Part shown: positions 18,120 to 26,457 of the stretch, one piece after another
How the letters are laid out: each line of letters starts with the position of its first letter
Numbering within the stretch: position 1 is the first letter of the stretch
From: Arsenicicoccus sp. oral taxon 190
GTDB taxonomy: Bacteria > Actinomycetota > Actinomycetes > Actinomycetales > Dermatophilaceae
Assembly (NCBI RefSeq): GCF_001189535.1
Contig: NZ_CP012070.1
Coordinates: 2,108,001 to 2,172,000 of the forward strand
DNA: 64,000 nucleotides
Direction of reading: 5' to 3'
Program-made: the position numbers and the translations under genes
Notes under the pieces: generated by a model
Databases searched by the model: none
The model's input: only the letters and a program-made list of their open reading frames with translations
Told to the model about the DNA's origin: nothing

Positions 18120-19795
18120 GGCAGCATCCAAGCAAGAACGGGCGTGGACTGCAGGCCGACGAGCAGGCAGAGCACGACGAGTAGGCCGAGACTCCACCAG
18201 ATCACGCGGCGCAGGATCTCGGACTCGCGCCCGAGCAGACCGACGGCCGTGGCGGCGATGGTGAGGTTCTGCGGGCTGACCATCTTGCCGACGACGCCGC
18301 CGGAGGTGTTGGCGGCCACGAGCAGCGTCGGGTCGATGCCGGCGTGCTTGCCCGCGGTCTGCTGCAGCGTGGCGAAGAGGGCGTTGGCGCTGGTGTCGGA
18401 CCCGGTGACGGCGGTGCCGAGCCACCCGAGGACGGGGGAGAGGAAGGCGAACGCCGCGCCGGTCCCGGCGATCCAGGTGCCGATGGTGATCGTCTGCCCG
18501 GACTGGTTCATGACGTAGGCGAGGGACAGCACGCTGGCGATGGTGAGCATCGAGTAGCGCAGCTTGTGGGCGGTGCCGGTGATCTCGCGCAGCACGTCGC
18601 GCGGGGCGACGCGGTAGACCAGCGCCACGATCACCATGCAGATCAGCAGCATGGTGCCGGGGGAGGACAGCCACTGGAAGGTGTAGACCGTGGAGGTCGA
18701 CGGCTTGCCGGCCGCCGTCAGGACGTGGCCGTCCAGGCCGGGCCAGCGGATCTTGACGTCGGTGCCCGCCAGCCAGGTCTTCAGCGGGGTCCACAGCTTG
18801 GACAGGGAGAAGACGACGACCACCAGCAGGTAGGGGAACAGCGCCATCCAGATGCGCCCGCTCGGCAGGTGGGAGGCGACGGCCTTGTCCGCCGGCAGGG
18901 CGGCCCGGGCCTCCTCGGACAGGCTCGCCCGCTCCGCGTCCCGGTCGGCGTGCAGGTCCGCGAGGGCCTCGGCGCCCCCGACGGGACGCCACACCCGGAG
19001 CATGAGGACCGCCGCGCCGAGGCCCACCAGCGAGGCGATGATGTCGGTCAGCTCCACGGACAGCCAGGTGGCCGAGACCCACTGCGCGACGGCGAAGGAC
19101 AGGCCGGTGACGAGCGCGACCGGCCACAGCTGGCGGACGCCGCGGCGGCCGTCGGCGAGCAGGCACAGGAAGAGCGGGACGAAGGCCGCCAGGAGGGGCG
19201 TCTGGTGGCCGACATACGCCCCGATCTCGGTGTAGGGGATCTTGGTGAGGTTGCCGGCGGTGATGATCGGGATCGCGATGGCGCCGAAGGCGACCGGCGC
19301 GGTGTTGGCGAGCAGCACGACCGTGGCGGCGCGCAGCGCGGAGAAGCCGACGGCCATGAGCATCACGCCGGTGATCGCGACCGGGGCGCCGAAGCCGGCG
19401 AGCGCCTCGAGCAGGCCGCCGAAGCAGAACGCGATGAGCATCGCCTGCACCCGGGGGTCGTCGCTGATGAGGTTGAAGACGGCCCGCAGGTCCTCGAACC
19501 TGCCGCTCGCCACCGTCACCTGGTAGAGCACGATCGCGGTGAACACGATCCAGACGATGGGGAAGAGGCCGTAGACCGCGCCCTGCGTGGCCGACAGCAG
19601 CGCCAGCGACACCGGCATGTGGCAGGCGAGGACGGCGACCAGGACGGCGACGGCGAGGGCGGTCAGGCCGGCGACGTGGGCCTTCCAGCGCAGCGCGCCG
19701 AGGGTCACGAAGATCGTCAGGAGGGGCAGCATCGCCACGACGGAGGACAGCGCCAGGCTGCCACCGAGCGGGGCGAGGTCGGGGCGGAAGGTCAT
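18116..19795 (-). CDS. lctP: L-lactate permease (LctP/LldP family)
   Basis: 559-aa membrane transporter of the LctP family, a proton symporter for lactate and often glycolate. About 12-14 hydrophobic segments. Family signatures are QGAVYGLFPIVWIVFTAI (near residue 70), CFGGLLEALAGFGAPVAI (near 125), NTAPVAFGAIAIPI (near 165) and TGSDTSANALFATLQ with the terminal NTSGGVVGKMVSPQN (near residues 460-515). ATG 19795 has GGAG about 9 nt upstream. First gene of the lctP-lutABC operon. The intergenic region toward the divergent gntR gene holds a well-formed promoter and two operator-like sequences, so lactate-responsive repression is likely. Confidence 0.95.
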   Translation of the reverse strand: MTFRPDLAPLGGSLALSSVVAMLPLLTIFVTLGALRWKAHVAGLTALAVAVLVAVLACHMPVSLALLSATQGAVYGLFPIVWIVFTAIVLYQVTVASGRFEDLRAVFNLISDDPRVQAMLIAFCFGGLLEALAGFGAPVAITGVMLMAVGFSALRAATVVLLANTAPVAFGAIAIPIITAGNLTKIPYTEIGAYVGHQTPLLAAFVPLFLCLLADGRRGVRQLWPVALVTGLSFAVAQWVSATWLSVELTDIIASLVGLGAAVLMLRVWRPVGGAEALADLHADRDAERASLSEEARAALPADKAVASHLPSGRIWMALFPYLLVVVVFSLSKLWTPLKTWLAGTDVKIRWPGLDGHVLTAAGKPSTSTVYTFQWLSSPGTMLLICMVIVALVYRVAPRDVLREITGTAHKLRYSMLTIASVLSLAYVMNQSGQTITIGTWIAGTGAAFAFLSPVLGWLGTAVTGSDTSANALFATLQQTAGKHAGIDPTLLVAANTSGGVVGKMVSPQNLTIAATAVGLLGRESEILRRVIWWSLGLLVVLCLLVGLQSTPVLAWMLP

Positions 19796-19840
19796 CGGGA
19801 ACTCCGTCGTTCTCGGGGGCTCAGGGTCGGTCGGGCCCTT

Positions 19841-19888
19841 TGGTCCGACCACTGCGCCCACTATGAGGTGTGGTCGGAGCTTTGGCAA
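19841..19888 (-). promoter_or_regulatory. Promoter and LldR-type operators of the lctP-lutABC operon
   Basis: On the minus strand the -35 TTGCCA (19883-19888) and -10 CATAGT (19860-19865) are 17 bp apart. The perfect palindromic site TGGTCCGACCA (19841-19851) falls at the predicted transcription start. A second partial copy (TGGTCGG, 19871-19877) is inside the spacer. The pattern TNGTNNNACNA is that of FadR-subfamily lactate/pyruvate regulators, and the divergent gene encodes such a regulator. Repression by blocking polymerase is the natural reading. Confidence 0.7.
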
Positions 19889-19981
19889 GAGGTCGGCCTC
19901 GCGAGCTCGAGCGGGACTGCGCCGCTGGTGAGGCGGGTGGCCGTGCCGGGAGCGGTGCCCCGTGGCTGCGAGAATGACCCC

Positions 19982-20692
19982 ATGAAGGCCTACGAATCGG
20001 TGATCCACCACGTCGAGAGCGGCATCCTCGACGGGTCCCTGAAGGTCGGGAGCCACCTCCCGCCGGAGCGCGACCTGGCGATGCAGCTGGGCGTGAGCCG
20101 CTCCGCCGTCCGCGAGGCCATCCGCGCGCTCGAGGCCCAGGGCGTCGTCGCGTCCGCCGTCGGCGCCGGCAAGGACGCCGGCACCCGCATCACCGACCGC
20201 CGCACCCGGGCGCTCAGCCGGCTGCTGCGGCTGCACGTCGCCCTGGCCAAGTACCCCGTCGACGAGGTGGTCGAGGCGCGCGTCGCCCTCGAGCGCTCCA
20301 GCGTGGTGCTCGCGGCCCGCCACCTGCACGCCGACCAGCAGGCGCGCCTGCGCGAGATCCTGGACCGTATGGCGGACCCCGCCGTCTCCCAGGACGAGTT
20401 CAACGAGCTGGACACCGCCTTCCACGTCGTGATGGCCGAGGTCGGCCGCAACGACCTGATGACCGACATGACCGTGGCGGTGCGCGAGTCGCTGCGGCGA
20501 CCGATCCTCGACGCCGAGCGCTCGTTGGCGGACTGGGCGGCCTTCCGGGCCGAGCTGCAGCAGCACCACGAGGCGATCTACGAGGCCGTGGTGGCGAAGG
20601 ACGAGGGGCGGGCCGCGGACCTCGTTGACGCCCACATCCGCGCGGCCTACGCGATCCTGCCGATCACGCTCGGCGCCGACCCCCAGACCTGA
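19982..20692 (+). CDS. lldR: GntR/FadR-family transcriptional regulator, LldR-like
   Basis: 236 aa. N-terminal winged helix-turn-helix of the GntR family (GSHLPPERDLAMQLGVSRSAVREAIRAL as two adjoining blocks, residues 22-50) and a C-terminal FCD ligand domain with metal-binding His positions (FHVVMAEVGRND near 150; HHEAIYEAV near 197; HIRAAY near 217). It is divergent from lctP-lutABC with TGGTCNGACCA-type sites between, so it is almost certainly the lactate-responsive regulator of that operon; the ligand is inferred. ATG 19982 lacks a ribosome site. GAGAAT ends 6 nt before it, suggesting a leaderless mRNA. Confidence 0.87.
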   Translation: MKAYESVIHHVESGILDGSLKVGSHLPPERDLAMQLGVSRSAVREAIRALEAQGVVASAVGAGKDAGTRITDRRTRALSRLLRLHVALAKYPVDEVVEARVALERSSVVLAARHLHADQQARLREILDRMADPAVSQDEFNELDTAFHVVMAEVGRNDLMTDMTVAVRESLRRPILDAERSLADWAAFRAELQQHHEAIYEAVVAKDEGRAADLVDAHIRAAYAILPITLGADPQT

Positions 20693-20731
20693 CCCGCATT
20701 CCCCCCGCGACCCGCACTCCCCCTGCGATAA

Positions 20732-20819
20732 CTCTCCCGCGATCGTGGTCCATCCTCTCCCGCGATCGTGGTCGGTTTTGGTCGTCCAGTGGCGCAAAGG
20801 GACCACGATCGGGGGAGAG
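20732..20819. repeat. Three-copy 19-bp element, two direct and one inverted
   Basis: CTCTCCCGCGATCGTGGTC occurs at 20732-20750 and 20755-20773. An inverted copy with one mismatch is at 20801-20819. Either direct copy can pair with the inverted one to give a 19-bp stem. It lies between the convergent lldR and GNAT genes and probably ends transcription from both sides. Confidence 0.85.
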
Positions 20820-20840
20820 CGGGAGAGGGGGGTGAGGGGG

Positions 20841-21491
20841 CTAGAGGGTGGCGGTGAGGCGGATCTCGCGCAGCAGGACGGGGTCGGCGTCGGCGGTCTC
20901 GCTCACCACACGGTCGCGCCACGCGCTGTCCGGGTGGAACCCAGCCGCCTCCAGGAAGGCCCGCGTCCCGGCGTCCTGCGCCGGCAGCCACGCGCTGACC
21001 TGGCCGAAGCCGGCGTCCCGCAGCAGGTCGACGGTGGCGTTGAGCAGCCGCGAGCCGTGCCCCTGGTGGCGCCCGTCGGGGTGGACGCCGAGCGTCAGGA
21101 TCTCGCCGTCCGCCTCCTCGGCGTCCGGGTCCTCGCACGGCCCGATCGCGGCGTAGCCGACCACCTGGGCGCCCGCGCACGACACCACCAGGCGGTGCCG
21201 CGGCGAGGGCGGCTGCTGCAGCGACGCCCGCCACGCCCGCGCGAAGGGCAGCGGTTCGAAGGCGGCCAGCACGTCGGCCGGCAGCAGCCCCGCGAAGGCG
21301 TCGCGCCATACGGCCGACTGCACCGTGCCCACCGCGGGCGCGTCGGTGACGCGGGCCTCCCGCACGCTGGCGTCCGCCTGCGGCCCCGTGGTGGCGGACT
21401 GCGGGTGCGGGTGCGGGTGCGGATGACCGTCGTGGCTGCCGTGCTGGCTGTCGTGGTGGCTGGCGTGCTGATGGCCGGGATGCTCGCTCAC
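20841..21491 (-). CDS. GNAT N-acetyltransferase with His-rich N-terminus
   Basis: 216 aa. Residues 1-30 are extraordinarily His-rich ([20 protein letters not shown] followed by alternating HP), a possible metal-binding tail. Residues 42-200 form a GNAT fold with the acetyl-CoA motif [17 protein letters not shown] near residue 133 and the [12 protein letters not shown] segment near residue 183. The acceptor is unknown. GTG 21491 is the start, with GAGGAT ending 6 nt upstream and no ribosome site. The His-rich segment could instead be an extended start; a start further downstream cannot be ruled out, though no ATG precedes the GNAT core. No operon partner. Confidence 0.8.
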   Translation of the reverse strand: MSEHPGHQHASHHDSQHGSHDGHPHPHPHPQSATTGPQADASVREARVTDAPAVGTVQSAVWRDAFAGLLPADVLAAFEPLPFARAWRASLQQPPSPRHRLVVSCAGAQVVGYAAIGPCEDPDAEEADGEILTLGVHPDGRHQGHGSRLLNATVDLLRDAGFGQVSAWLPAQDAGTRAFLEAAGFHPDSAWRDRVVSETADADPVLLREIRLTATL

Positions 21492-21594
21492 CGCCCGATC
21501 CTCTCAGACCGGCCCGGCGGCTACCGGTCGGTAGCGCGACCAGGACCACGCCGGGCGGGGCCCGGGGCCTTTTGCAGGACCCGTCGGCAGCGGG

Positions 21595-21600
21595 GATACT
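21595..21600 (+). promoter_or_regulatory. -10 element of the paa operon
   Basis: GATACT ends 7 nt before the paaA ATG at 21608. A partial -35 (TTGCAG, 21572-21577) is exactly 17 bp upstream. The mRNA would be leaderless. Confidence 0.5.
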
Positions 21601-21607
21601 GGCTGGC

Positions 21608-22660
21608 ATGTATGGCAACGACGTCATCGACCCGGACGAGCCGCTCAACGCGGCCGAGACCGACGACTACGCGACGGCCCGGGAGTTCGCGGCCGGGGCG
21701 GATCGCGCGCCGGGCGACACCGCGTCGTTCGACGACCTGATCGCCCGTGACCTGCGCATCGAGCCCCGCGACGACATGCCCGAGGGCTACCGCCAGACGC
21801 TGATCCGCCAGATCGCGCAGCACGCGCACTCCGAGATCATCGGGATGCAGCCGGAGGGCAACTGGATCACCCGGGCGCCCAGCCTGCGGCGCAAGGCGAT
21901 CCTCATCGCCAAGGTGCAGGACGAGGCGGGCCACGGGCTCTACCTCTACTCCGCCGCCGAGACGCTCGGCGTCGACAAGGCCGAGCTGCTCGACAAGCTG
22001 CACGCCGGCAAGCAGAAGTACTCCTCGATCTTCAACTACCCGACGCTGACCTGGGCGGACGTGGGGGCCATCGGCTGGCTGGTCGACGGCGCCGCGATCA
22101 TGAACCAGGTGCCGCTGTGCCGCTGCTCCTACGGCCCCTACAGCCGCGCGATGATGCGCGTCTGCAAGGAGGAGTCCTTCCACCAGCGGCAGGGCTTCGA
22201 GATCCTGTGGGTGCTCGCCCGCGGCACCGACGAGCAGAAGGCCATGGCCCAGGACGCCGCCAACCGCTGGTGGTGGCCGGCGCTGATGATGTTCGGCCCG
22301 GAGGACTCCGGCGAGGCCGCGCAGCAGGGCCACACCGCGCAGAACATGGCGTGGGGCATCAAGCGGTTCAGCAACGACGACCTGCGGCAGAAGTTCGTCG
22401 ACATGACGGTGCCGCAGGCGCAGAAGCTCGGCATCACCCTGCCCGACCCGGACCTGCGCTGGAACGAGGAGCGCGGCCACTGGGACTTCGGCCCGATCGA
22501 CTGGGCGGAGTTCTGGCGGGTGCTCAAGGGCGACGGGCCGTGCAACGCCGCGCGCATGAGCAACCGCATCCAGGCTCACGAGGACGGTGCGTGGGTGCGT
22601 GAGGCCGCCAACGCGTATGCCGCCAAGCAGGCCTCGCGCTCGAAGGAGAGTGCCGCATGA
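21608..22660 (+). CDS. paaA: 1,2-phenylacetyl-CoA epoxidase subunit PaaA
   Basis: 350-aa catalytic diiron subunit of the phenylacetyl-CoA monooxygenase that epoxidises the CoA-activated aromatic ring. Diiron ligand regions are visible: [15 protein letters not shown] (near residue 75), [20 protein letters not shown] (near 103) and [14 protein letters not shown] (near 187). The length fits the family (about 310-350); the extra 30 residues are N-terminal. First of five tightly packed genes paaABCDE (4-base overlaps or direct abutment). No ring-opening genes (paaZ, paaG) or paaK are in the window, so the rest of the pathway must be elsewhere. Confidence 0.97.
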   Translation: MYGNDVIDPDEPLNAAETDDYATAREFAAGADRAPGDTASFDDLIARDLRIEPRDDMPEGYRQTLIRQIAQHAHSEIIGMQPEGNWITRAPSLRRKAILIAKVQDEAGHGLYLYSAAETLGVDKAELLDKLHAGKQKYSSIFNYPTLTWADVGAIGWLVDGAAIMNQVPLCRCSYGPYSRAMMRVCKEESFHQRQGFEILWVLARGTDEQKAMAQDAANRWWWPALMMFGPEDSGEAAQQGHTAQNMAWGIKRFSNDDLRQKFVDMTVPQAQKLGITLPDPDLRWNEERGHWDFGPIDWAEFWRVLKGDGPCNAARMSNRIQAHEDGAWVREAANAYAAKQASRSKESAA

Positions 22661-22944
22661 CCGAGGCCAGCTGGCCGCTGTTCGAGGTGTTCGTCCGCGC
22701 CAAGCGGGGTCTGTCCCACGTGCACGTGGGCTCGATCCACGCGCCGGACGCCGCCATGGCGCTGCACAACGCCCGCGACCTCTACACCCGCCGGCAGGAG
22801 GGGGTCTCCATCTGGGTGGTCGAGGCCGACCACATCACCGCCTCCAGCCCGGACGAGCGCGGCCCCCTCTTCGACCCGAGCGCGGACAAGGTCTACCGTC
22901 ACCCGACCTTCTACGACGTGCCGGAGGACGTGGAGTACCTGTGA
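22657..22944 (+). CDS. paaB: 1,2-phenylacetyl-CoA epoxidase subunit PaaB
   Basis: 95 aa, the small bridging subunit of the PaaABCE complex. [20 protein letters not shown] at residues 6-25 and the [13 protein letters not shown] block are diagnostic. ATG 22657 overlaps the paaA stop by 4 bases, consistent with coupled translation and fixed stoichiometry. Confidence 0.96.
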   Translation: MTEASWPLFEVFVRAKRGLSHVHVGSIHAPDAAMALHNARDLYTRRQEGVSIWVVEADHITASSPDERGPLFDPSADKVYRHPTFYDVPEDVEYL

Positions 22945-23738
22945 GCGTCAACGGATCCCGGCCAGGGGCCGCGCCCCAGCCCGTCGCGAGCGACCTGTCG
23001 GCCTACGTCCTCGGGCTCGCCGACGACGCCCTCGTCTACACCCAGCGCCTCGGGGAGTGGGTCGCCAAGGCGCCCGCCATCGAGGAGGACATGGCCTTCG
23101 GCAACATCGCGCTGGACCTGCTCGGGCAGGCCCGCAGCCTGCTGACCTACGTCGGCCGCCTCGACGGCACCGGGCGCAGCGAGGACGACCTCGCCTACCT
23201 GCGCGACGAGCGGGAGTTCCGCAGCGTGCACCTCGTGGAGGTCGAGCGCGGCGACTTCGCGGTGGAGATGGCGCGGCTGCTGTGGTTCGCGGCGACCCGC
23301 CTCGCGATCATGCAGCGGCTGACGCGGTCCGACGACGACACCCTGCGCGGCGTCGCGGAGAAGGCGGTCAAGGAGCTGTCCTACCACCGCGACCACGCGC
23401 GCAACTGGGTGCTGCGGCTCGGGGACGGCACCGAGGAGTCCCACCGCCGGATGCAGCAGGCGCTCGCGACCGTCGAGCCCTACGTGGCCGAGCTCTTCAC
23501 CGACGACGTGGCCGCCGAGGCGGCCGCGGAGTCCGGCGCCGGGGTGCGGCCCAGCGAGGTCGAGGACGAGGTCCGCGGATACGTCTCCGAGGTGCTCGCC
23601 GAGGCCACGCTGACGCCGGCCGAGCCCTCGCGCTGGCACGCCCGCGGTGGCCGCGAGGGCGTCCACGCCGAAGCCATGGGCTACCTGCTCGCCGAGATGC
23701 AGCACATCGCGCGCTCGCACCCCGGCGCCACCTGGTGA
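22941..23738 (+). CDS. paaC: 1,2-phenylacetyl-CoA epoxidase subunit PaaC
   Basis: 265-aa structural partner of PaaA with a ferritin-like fold lacking a full diiron site. Family blocks include YVLGLADDALVYTQRLGEW (residues 22-40), EEDMAFGNIALDLLGQAR (near 47) and KELSYHRDHARNWVLRLGDG (near 138). Start GTG 22941 overlaps the paaB stop (GTGA). The usual length is about 250, and the N-terminal 15 residues are variable. Part of the soluble complex that receives electrons from PaaE. Confidence 0.95.
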   Translation: MSVNGSRPGAAPQPVASDLSAYVLGLADDALVYTQRLGEWVAKAPAIEEDMAFGNIALDLLGQARSLLTYVGRLDGTGRSEDDLAYLRDEREFRSVHLVEVERGDFAVEMARLLWFAATRLAIMQRLTRSDDDTLRGVAEKAVKELSYHRDHARNWVLRLGDGTEESHRRMQQALATVEPYVAELFTDDVAAEAAAESGAGVRPSEVEDEVRGYVSEVLAEATLTPAEPSRWHARGGREGVHAEAMGYLLAEMQHIARSHPGATW

Positions 23739-24277
23739 CCGCCGTGGCCGCCGCCCCGACGGGACCTGCCGCGGGCGAGCCCTCCCGCGCGCAGGCGGTG
23801 GCGGACGCCATACGGGCCATCCCGGACCCGGAGATCCCGGTGATCAGCATCGACGACCTCGGGATCGTCCGCTCCGTCGAGGTCGACGAGGAGGCCGGGA
23901 TTGCGCGCGTCGTGATCAGCCCGACCTACAGCGGCTGCCCGGCCATGGGCCTCATCGAGGACCTGGTCCGGCGGGAGGCGACCCGCGCCGGGCTCGCTGC
24001 CGAGGTCACGACCCAGCTGTCGCCCGCGTGGACGACCGACTGGATGAGCGAGGCCGGCCGCGAGCGGCTCCGGGAGTTCGGGATCGCCCCGCCGACCGCG
24101 GGCGCGGCCGGCGCGCCGGGCCCCGTGCCCGTGCCGCTGACCCGCCACCAGGTCCGCTGCCCCCACTGCGGCAGCGACCAGACGACCGAGGTGGCCCGGT
24201 TCGGGTCCACCGCGTGCAAGGCGCTGCGCCGCTGCGACGCCTGCCGCGAGCCCTTCGACGAGTTCAAGGTGATCTAG
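23735..24277 (+). CDS. paaD: Phenylacetate pathway protein PaaD (Fe-S maturation type)
   Basis: 180 aa. N-terminal MIP18/DUF59-like domain (IPDPEIPVISIDDLGIVRSV near residue 30; PTYSGCPAMGLIEDLV near 65). The C-terminal zinc-ribbon-like motif has CPHCGSDQTTEVARFGSTAC then CDACREPFDEFK. PaaD is required for the epoxidase in vivo and is thought to help cluster assembly. GTG 23735 overlaps the paaC stop by 4 bases, and the TAG stop abuts the paaE ATG. The frame is open further upstream, but only the segment after the paaC stop has family sequence. Confidence 0.94.
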   Translation: MTAVAAAPTGPAAGEPSRAQAVADAIRAIPDPEIPVISIDDLGIVRSVEVDEEAGIARVVISPTYSGCPAMGLIEDLVRREATRAGLAAEVTTQLSPAWTTDWMSEAGRERLREFGIAPPTAGAAGAPGPVPVPLTRHQVRCPHCGSDQTTEVARFGSTACKALRRCDACREPFDEFKVI

Positions 24278-25399
24278 ATGGCCCTGCTCAACAAGCCCAC
24301 CCGCCACCGCCCGCAGTTCCACCCGCTGACGGTGGCCGCCGTGGAGCGGCTGACCGACGACGCGGCGGCCCTCACCTTCACCGTCCCCGAGGCGCTGCGC
24401 GAGGAGTTCACCTTCGCCCCCGGCCAGCACCTCACGCTGAAGGTCGACCGGGACGGCCAGGAGCAGCGGCGCTCCTACTCGATCTGCCTGTCCCGCAACG
24501 CAGCCCACGAGCGTGGCGTGCTGCGGGTGGCCGCCGGGCGGGTGCGCGGGGGCGCCGTCTCGCCCTGGCTCGTGGACGAGGTGCGGCCCGGCGACACGCT
24601 GGAGGTCATGCCGCCGCTCGGCTCGTTCGTGGTGCCCACCGACCCCACGAAGGCCCGCCACCACTGCGCCATCGTCGCTGGTTCCGGCATCACCCCGGTG
24701 CTGTCGCTGCTCACGACGGTGCTCGAGGAGGAGCCGCAGAGCCGGGTCACGCTGATGTTCGGCAACCGCTCGACCAGCTCCATCATGTTCCTCGAGGAGC
24801 TCGAGGACCTCAAGAACCGCTACCGCGGCCGCTTCCAGCTGATGCACGTGCTCTCGCGGGAGGCCCGCGATGTCGAGCTCTTCAGCGGCCGGCTCGACGA
24901 GGACCGGCTCCGGTCGATCTTCGAGGGCCTGGTGCCCGTGGACTCCGTCGATGAGTGGTACCTCTGCGGGCCCTTCTCCCTGGTCGAGAACGCCCGCGAG
25001 GTCCTCGCGGCGGAGGGCGTCGACCCGGCGCACGTGCACTTCGAGGTCTTCCACGTCGACGACGAACCGCGCGCGGTGCACGACCCCGGGGTGGGGGCCG
25101 ACGAGGGGCCGACCGGGGTGCTGGCCACCGTCACGGTCAACCTCGACGGCCGCACCACCGAGATCGCCATGACCGACCCGGCGGAGACGATCCTGGCCGC
25201 CACGCTGCGGGCCCGCCCGGACGCCCCCTACTCCTGCACCGGCGGCGTCTGCGGCACCTGCCGGGCCCGGCTGGTGGAGGGCGAGGTGCGGATGGACCGC
25301 AACTACGCCCTCGAGCCGGACGAGGTCGCCGACGGGATCGTCCTCGCCTGCCAGTCCCACCCGCTGACCGAGACGGTGCGCCTCGACTACGATGCCTGA
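24278..25399 (+). CDS. paaE: 1,2-phenylacetyl-CoA epoxidase reductase subunit PaaE
   Basis: 373-aa NADPH-dependent reductase passing electrons to PaaA. FAD domain RRSYSICLS near residue 66, NAD(P)-binding GSGITPVLSLL near 133 and YLCGPFSLVE near 228. The C-terminal plant-type [2Fe-2S] domain has CTGGVCGTCRARL with a fourth Cys in LACQSHP. The ATG directly follows the paaD stop. The stop overlaps the start of the next gene by 8 bp, suggesting that the lipoprotein is co-transcribed. Confidence 0.96.
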   Translation: MALLNKPTRHRPQFHPLTVAAVERLTDDAAALTFTVPEALREEFTFAPGQHLTLKVDRDGQEQRRSYSICLSRNAAHERGVLRVAAGRVRGGAVSPWLVDEVRPGDTLEVMPPLGSFVVPTDPTKARHHCAIVAGSGITPVLSLLTTVLEEEPQSRVTLMFGNRSTSSIMFLEELEDLKNRYRGRFQLMHVLSREARDVELFSGRLDEDRLRSIFEGLVPVDSVDEWYLCGPFSLVENAREVLAAEGVDPAHVHFEVFHVDDEPRAVHDPGVGADEGPTGVLATVTVNLDGRTTEIAMTDPAETILAATLRARPDAPYSCTGGVCGTCRARLVEGEVRMDRNYALEPDEVADGIVLACQSHPLTETVRLDYDA

Positions 25400-26231
25400 C
25401 CGCTCCCGGCCCGGCCGCCCGGCGCCGGCCGCGGGGGTCCGGGGGGCGCGGGCTGCGGTGGCGCGGGTCGCGGTGCCACTCGTAGCGACGGCGGGCCTTC
25501 TGGCGGGGTGCACGGGGGCGCCATACGAGGTGGTGAGCACCACGACGTCCGCGTCTCCCGCCGAGGCGACTAGCGCTCCCACCCCTGCCGTGACGACCAC
25601 GCCGGGGAGCCCCCCGAGCCGCGGGTGGCCCACCGGGTCGGGGGAGGGCGACGCGACCGGCCAGGGCGACCCCAGCTGGCAGCGGGTGGCGGGGCCGGTG
25701 CGCGACTTCCTCGAGCGGGCGTCCAGCGTCCGGGCCGTCGGCACGCTCAACCAGGGCGGGACCCCGATGACCTTCGACCTCGCCGGCGCCCTCTACGGGC
25801 TCAACGCGCGCGGCAAGGTGTCGGTGGGGTCGAGCGAGGTCTTCGACCTGGTGCGGGTCGACGGGCGCAGCTATGTCCGCTCGCCCGGGGCGACCGGGTC
25901 CGCGCGGGGCAGATATGTCCGCCTCTCCGACGCCACCTCCGACCAGCTGGGGGCGCTGGACCTCGCCCAGATCGTCGGCACGGTCCACCGGGTCGTCGCG
26001 TCCTCGCGCGGCGGCGGGATCCGGCCGGTCACCTACGAGGGGCAGGAGGCCACGGAGCTCACCTCCGGCTCGGCGCGGCTGGTCGTCGCGGGGGACGGCT
26101 CGGGCCGGCTGCTGCAGCTGGACGCCTCCGCGGGCCAGGACACGGGGACGATCGCCTTCAGCCAGTGGAGCGAGGTGCCCCCGGTCGTGCCCCCTCCCAC
26201 CGACCAGATCGCGGCGGTCCCGGGGGCCTGA
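25392..26231 (+). CDS. Putative lipoprotein of unknown function
   Basis: 279 aa. Signal sequence with an Arg-rich n-region, a hydrophobic stretch and the lipobox LLAGC (Cys at 40), so it is probably membrane-anchored on the outside. A Thr/Ser/Pro-rich linker (45-85) leads to a globular domain of about 180 residues that begins VAGPVRDFLERASSVRAVGTL. The layout (lipobox, linker, beta-rich domain) recalls LppX/LprG-like carriers, but I cannot assign it. It overlaps paaE by 8 bp; a link to phenylacetate use is only positional. The cobalamin riboswitch follows. Confidence 0.75.
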   Translation: MPDRSRPGRPAPAAGVRGARAAVARVAVPLVATAGLLAGCTGAPYEVVSTTTSASPAEATSAPTPAVTTTPGSPPSRGWPTGSGEGDATGQGDPSWQRVAGPVRDFLERASSVRAVGTLNQGGTPMTFDLAGALYGLNARGKVSVGSSEVFDLVRVDGRSYVRSPGATGSARGRYVRLSDATSDQLGALDLAQIVGTVHRVVASSRGGGIRPVTYEGQEATELTSGSARLVVAGDGSGRLLQLDASAGQDTGTIAFSQWSEVPPVVPPPTDQIAAVPGA

Positions 26232-26275
26232 GACGGGAGCGGCCGCCCTCGCTCCGGCACCCTGATGCTCATGTC

Positions 26276-26302
26276 TTGCAACAACGGAGGCTGTGCCATA
26301 CT
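26276..26302 (+). promoter_or_regulatory. Possible promoter of the cbi operon
   Basis: TTGCAA (26276-26281) and CATACT (26297-26302) are separated by 15 bp, slightly short for sigma-70-type spacing, and lie directly ahead of the riboswitch. Confidence 0.35.
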
Positions 26303-26304
26303 CC

Positions 26305-26440
26305 AAGCACCCACCCCGTGGGCAGGCAGGAAGCCGGTGAGAGTCCGGCGCGGTCGCGCCACTGTGATGCGGATCCTTCAGGGTCCGTCAGCCAGGAACT
26401 GCCACCCCGGGGATCGCTTTGACGGGGACGCGTCATCCCC
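26305..26440 (+). ncRNA. Cobalamin riboswitch upstream of cbiMNQO
   Basis: Conserved elements appear in order: GCAGGAAGCCGGTGAGAGTC (26326-26345), GCGCCACTGTGATGCGG (26356-26372), and the B12 box GTCAGCCAGGAACTGCC (about 26387-26403). A following hairpin CGGGGAT/ATCCCCG ends just before the AAGGAG ribosome site (26445-26450). Adenosylcobalamin binding is expected to shut off the cobalt transporter, probably by masking translation initiation, since no U-tract follows the hairpin. Confidence 0.93.
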
Positions 26441-26457
26441 GAGTAAGGAGTGCAGCG

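Noticed and set aside
25392..26231. Sixth phenylacetate-pathway gene
   Set aside because: It overlaps paaE but encodes a lipoprotein with no resemblance to Paa enzymes; co-transcription alone is not enough.
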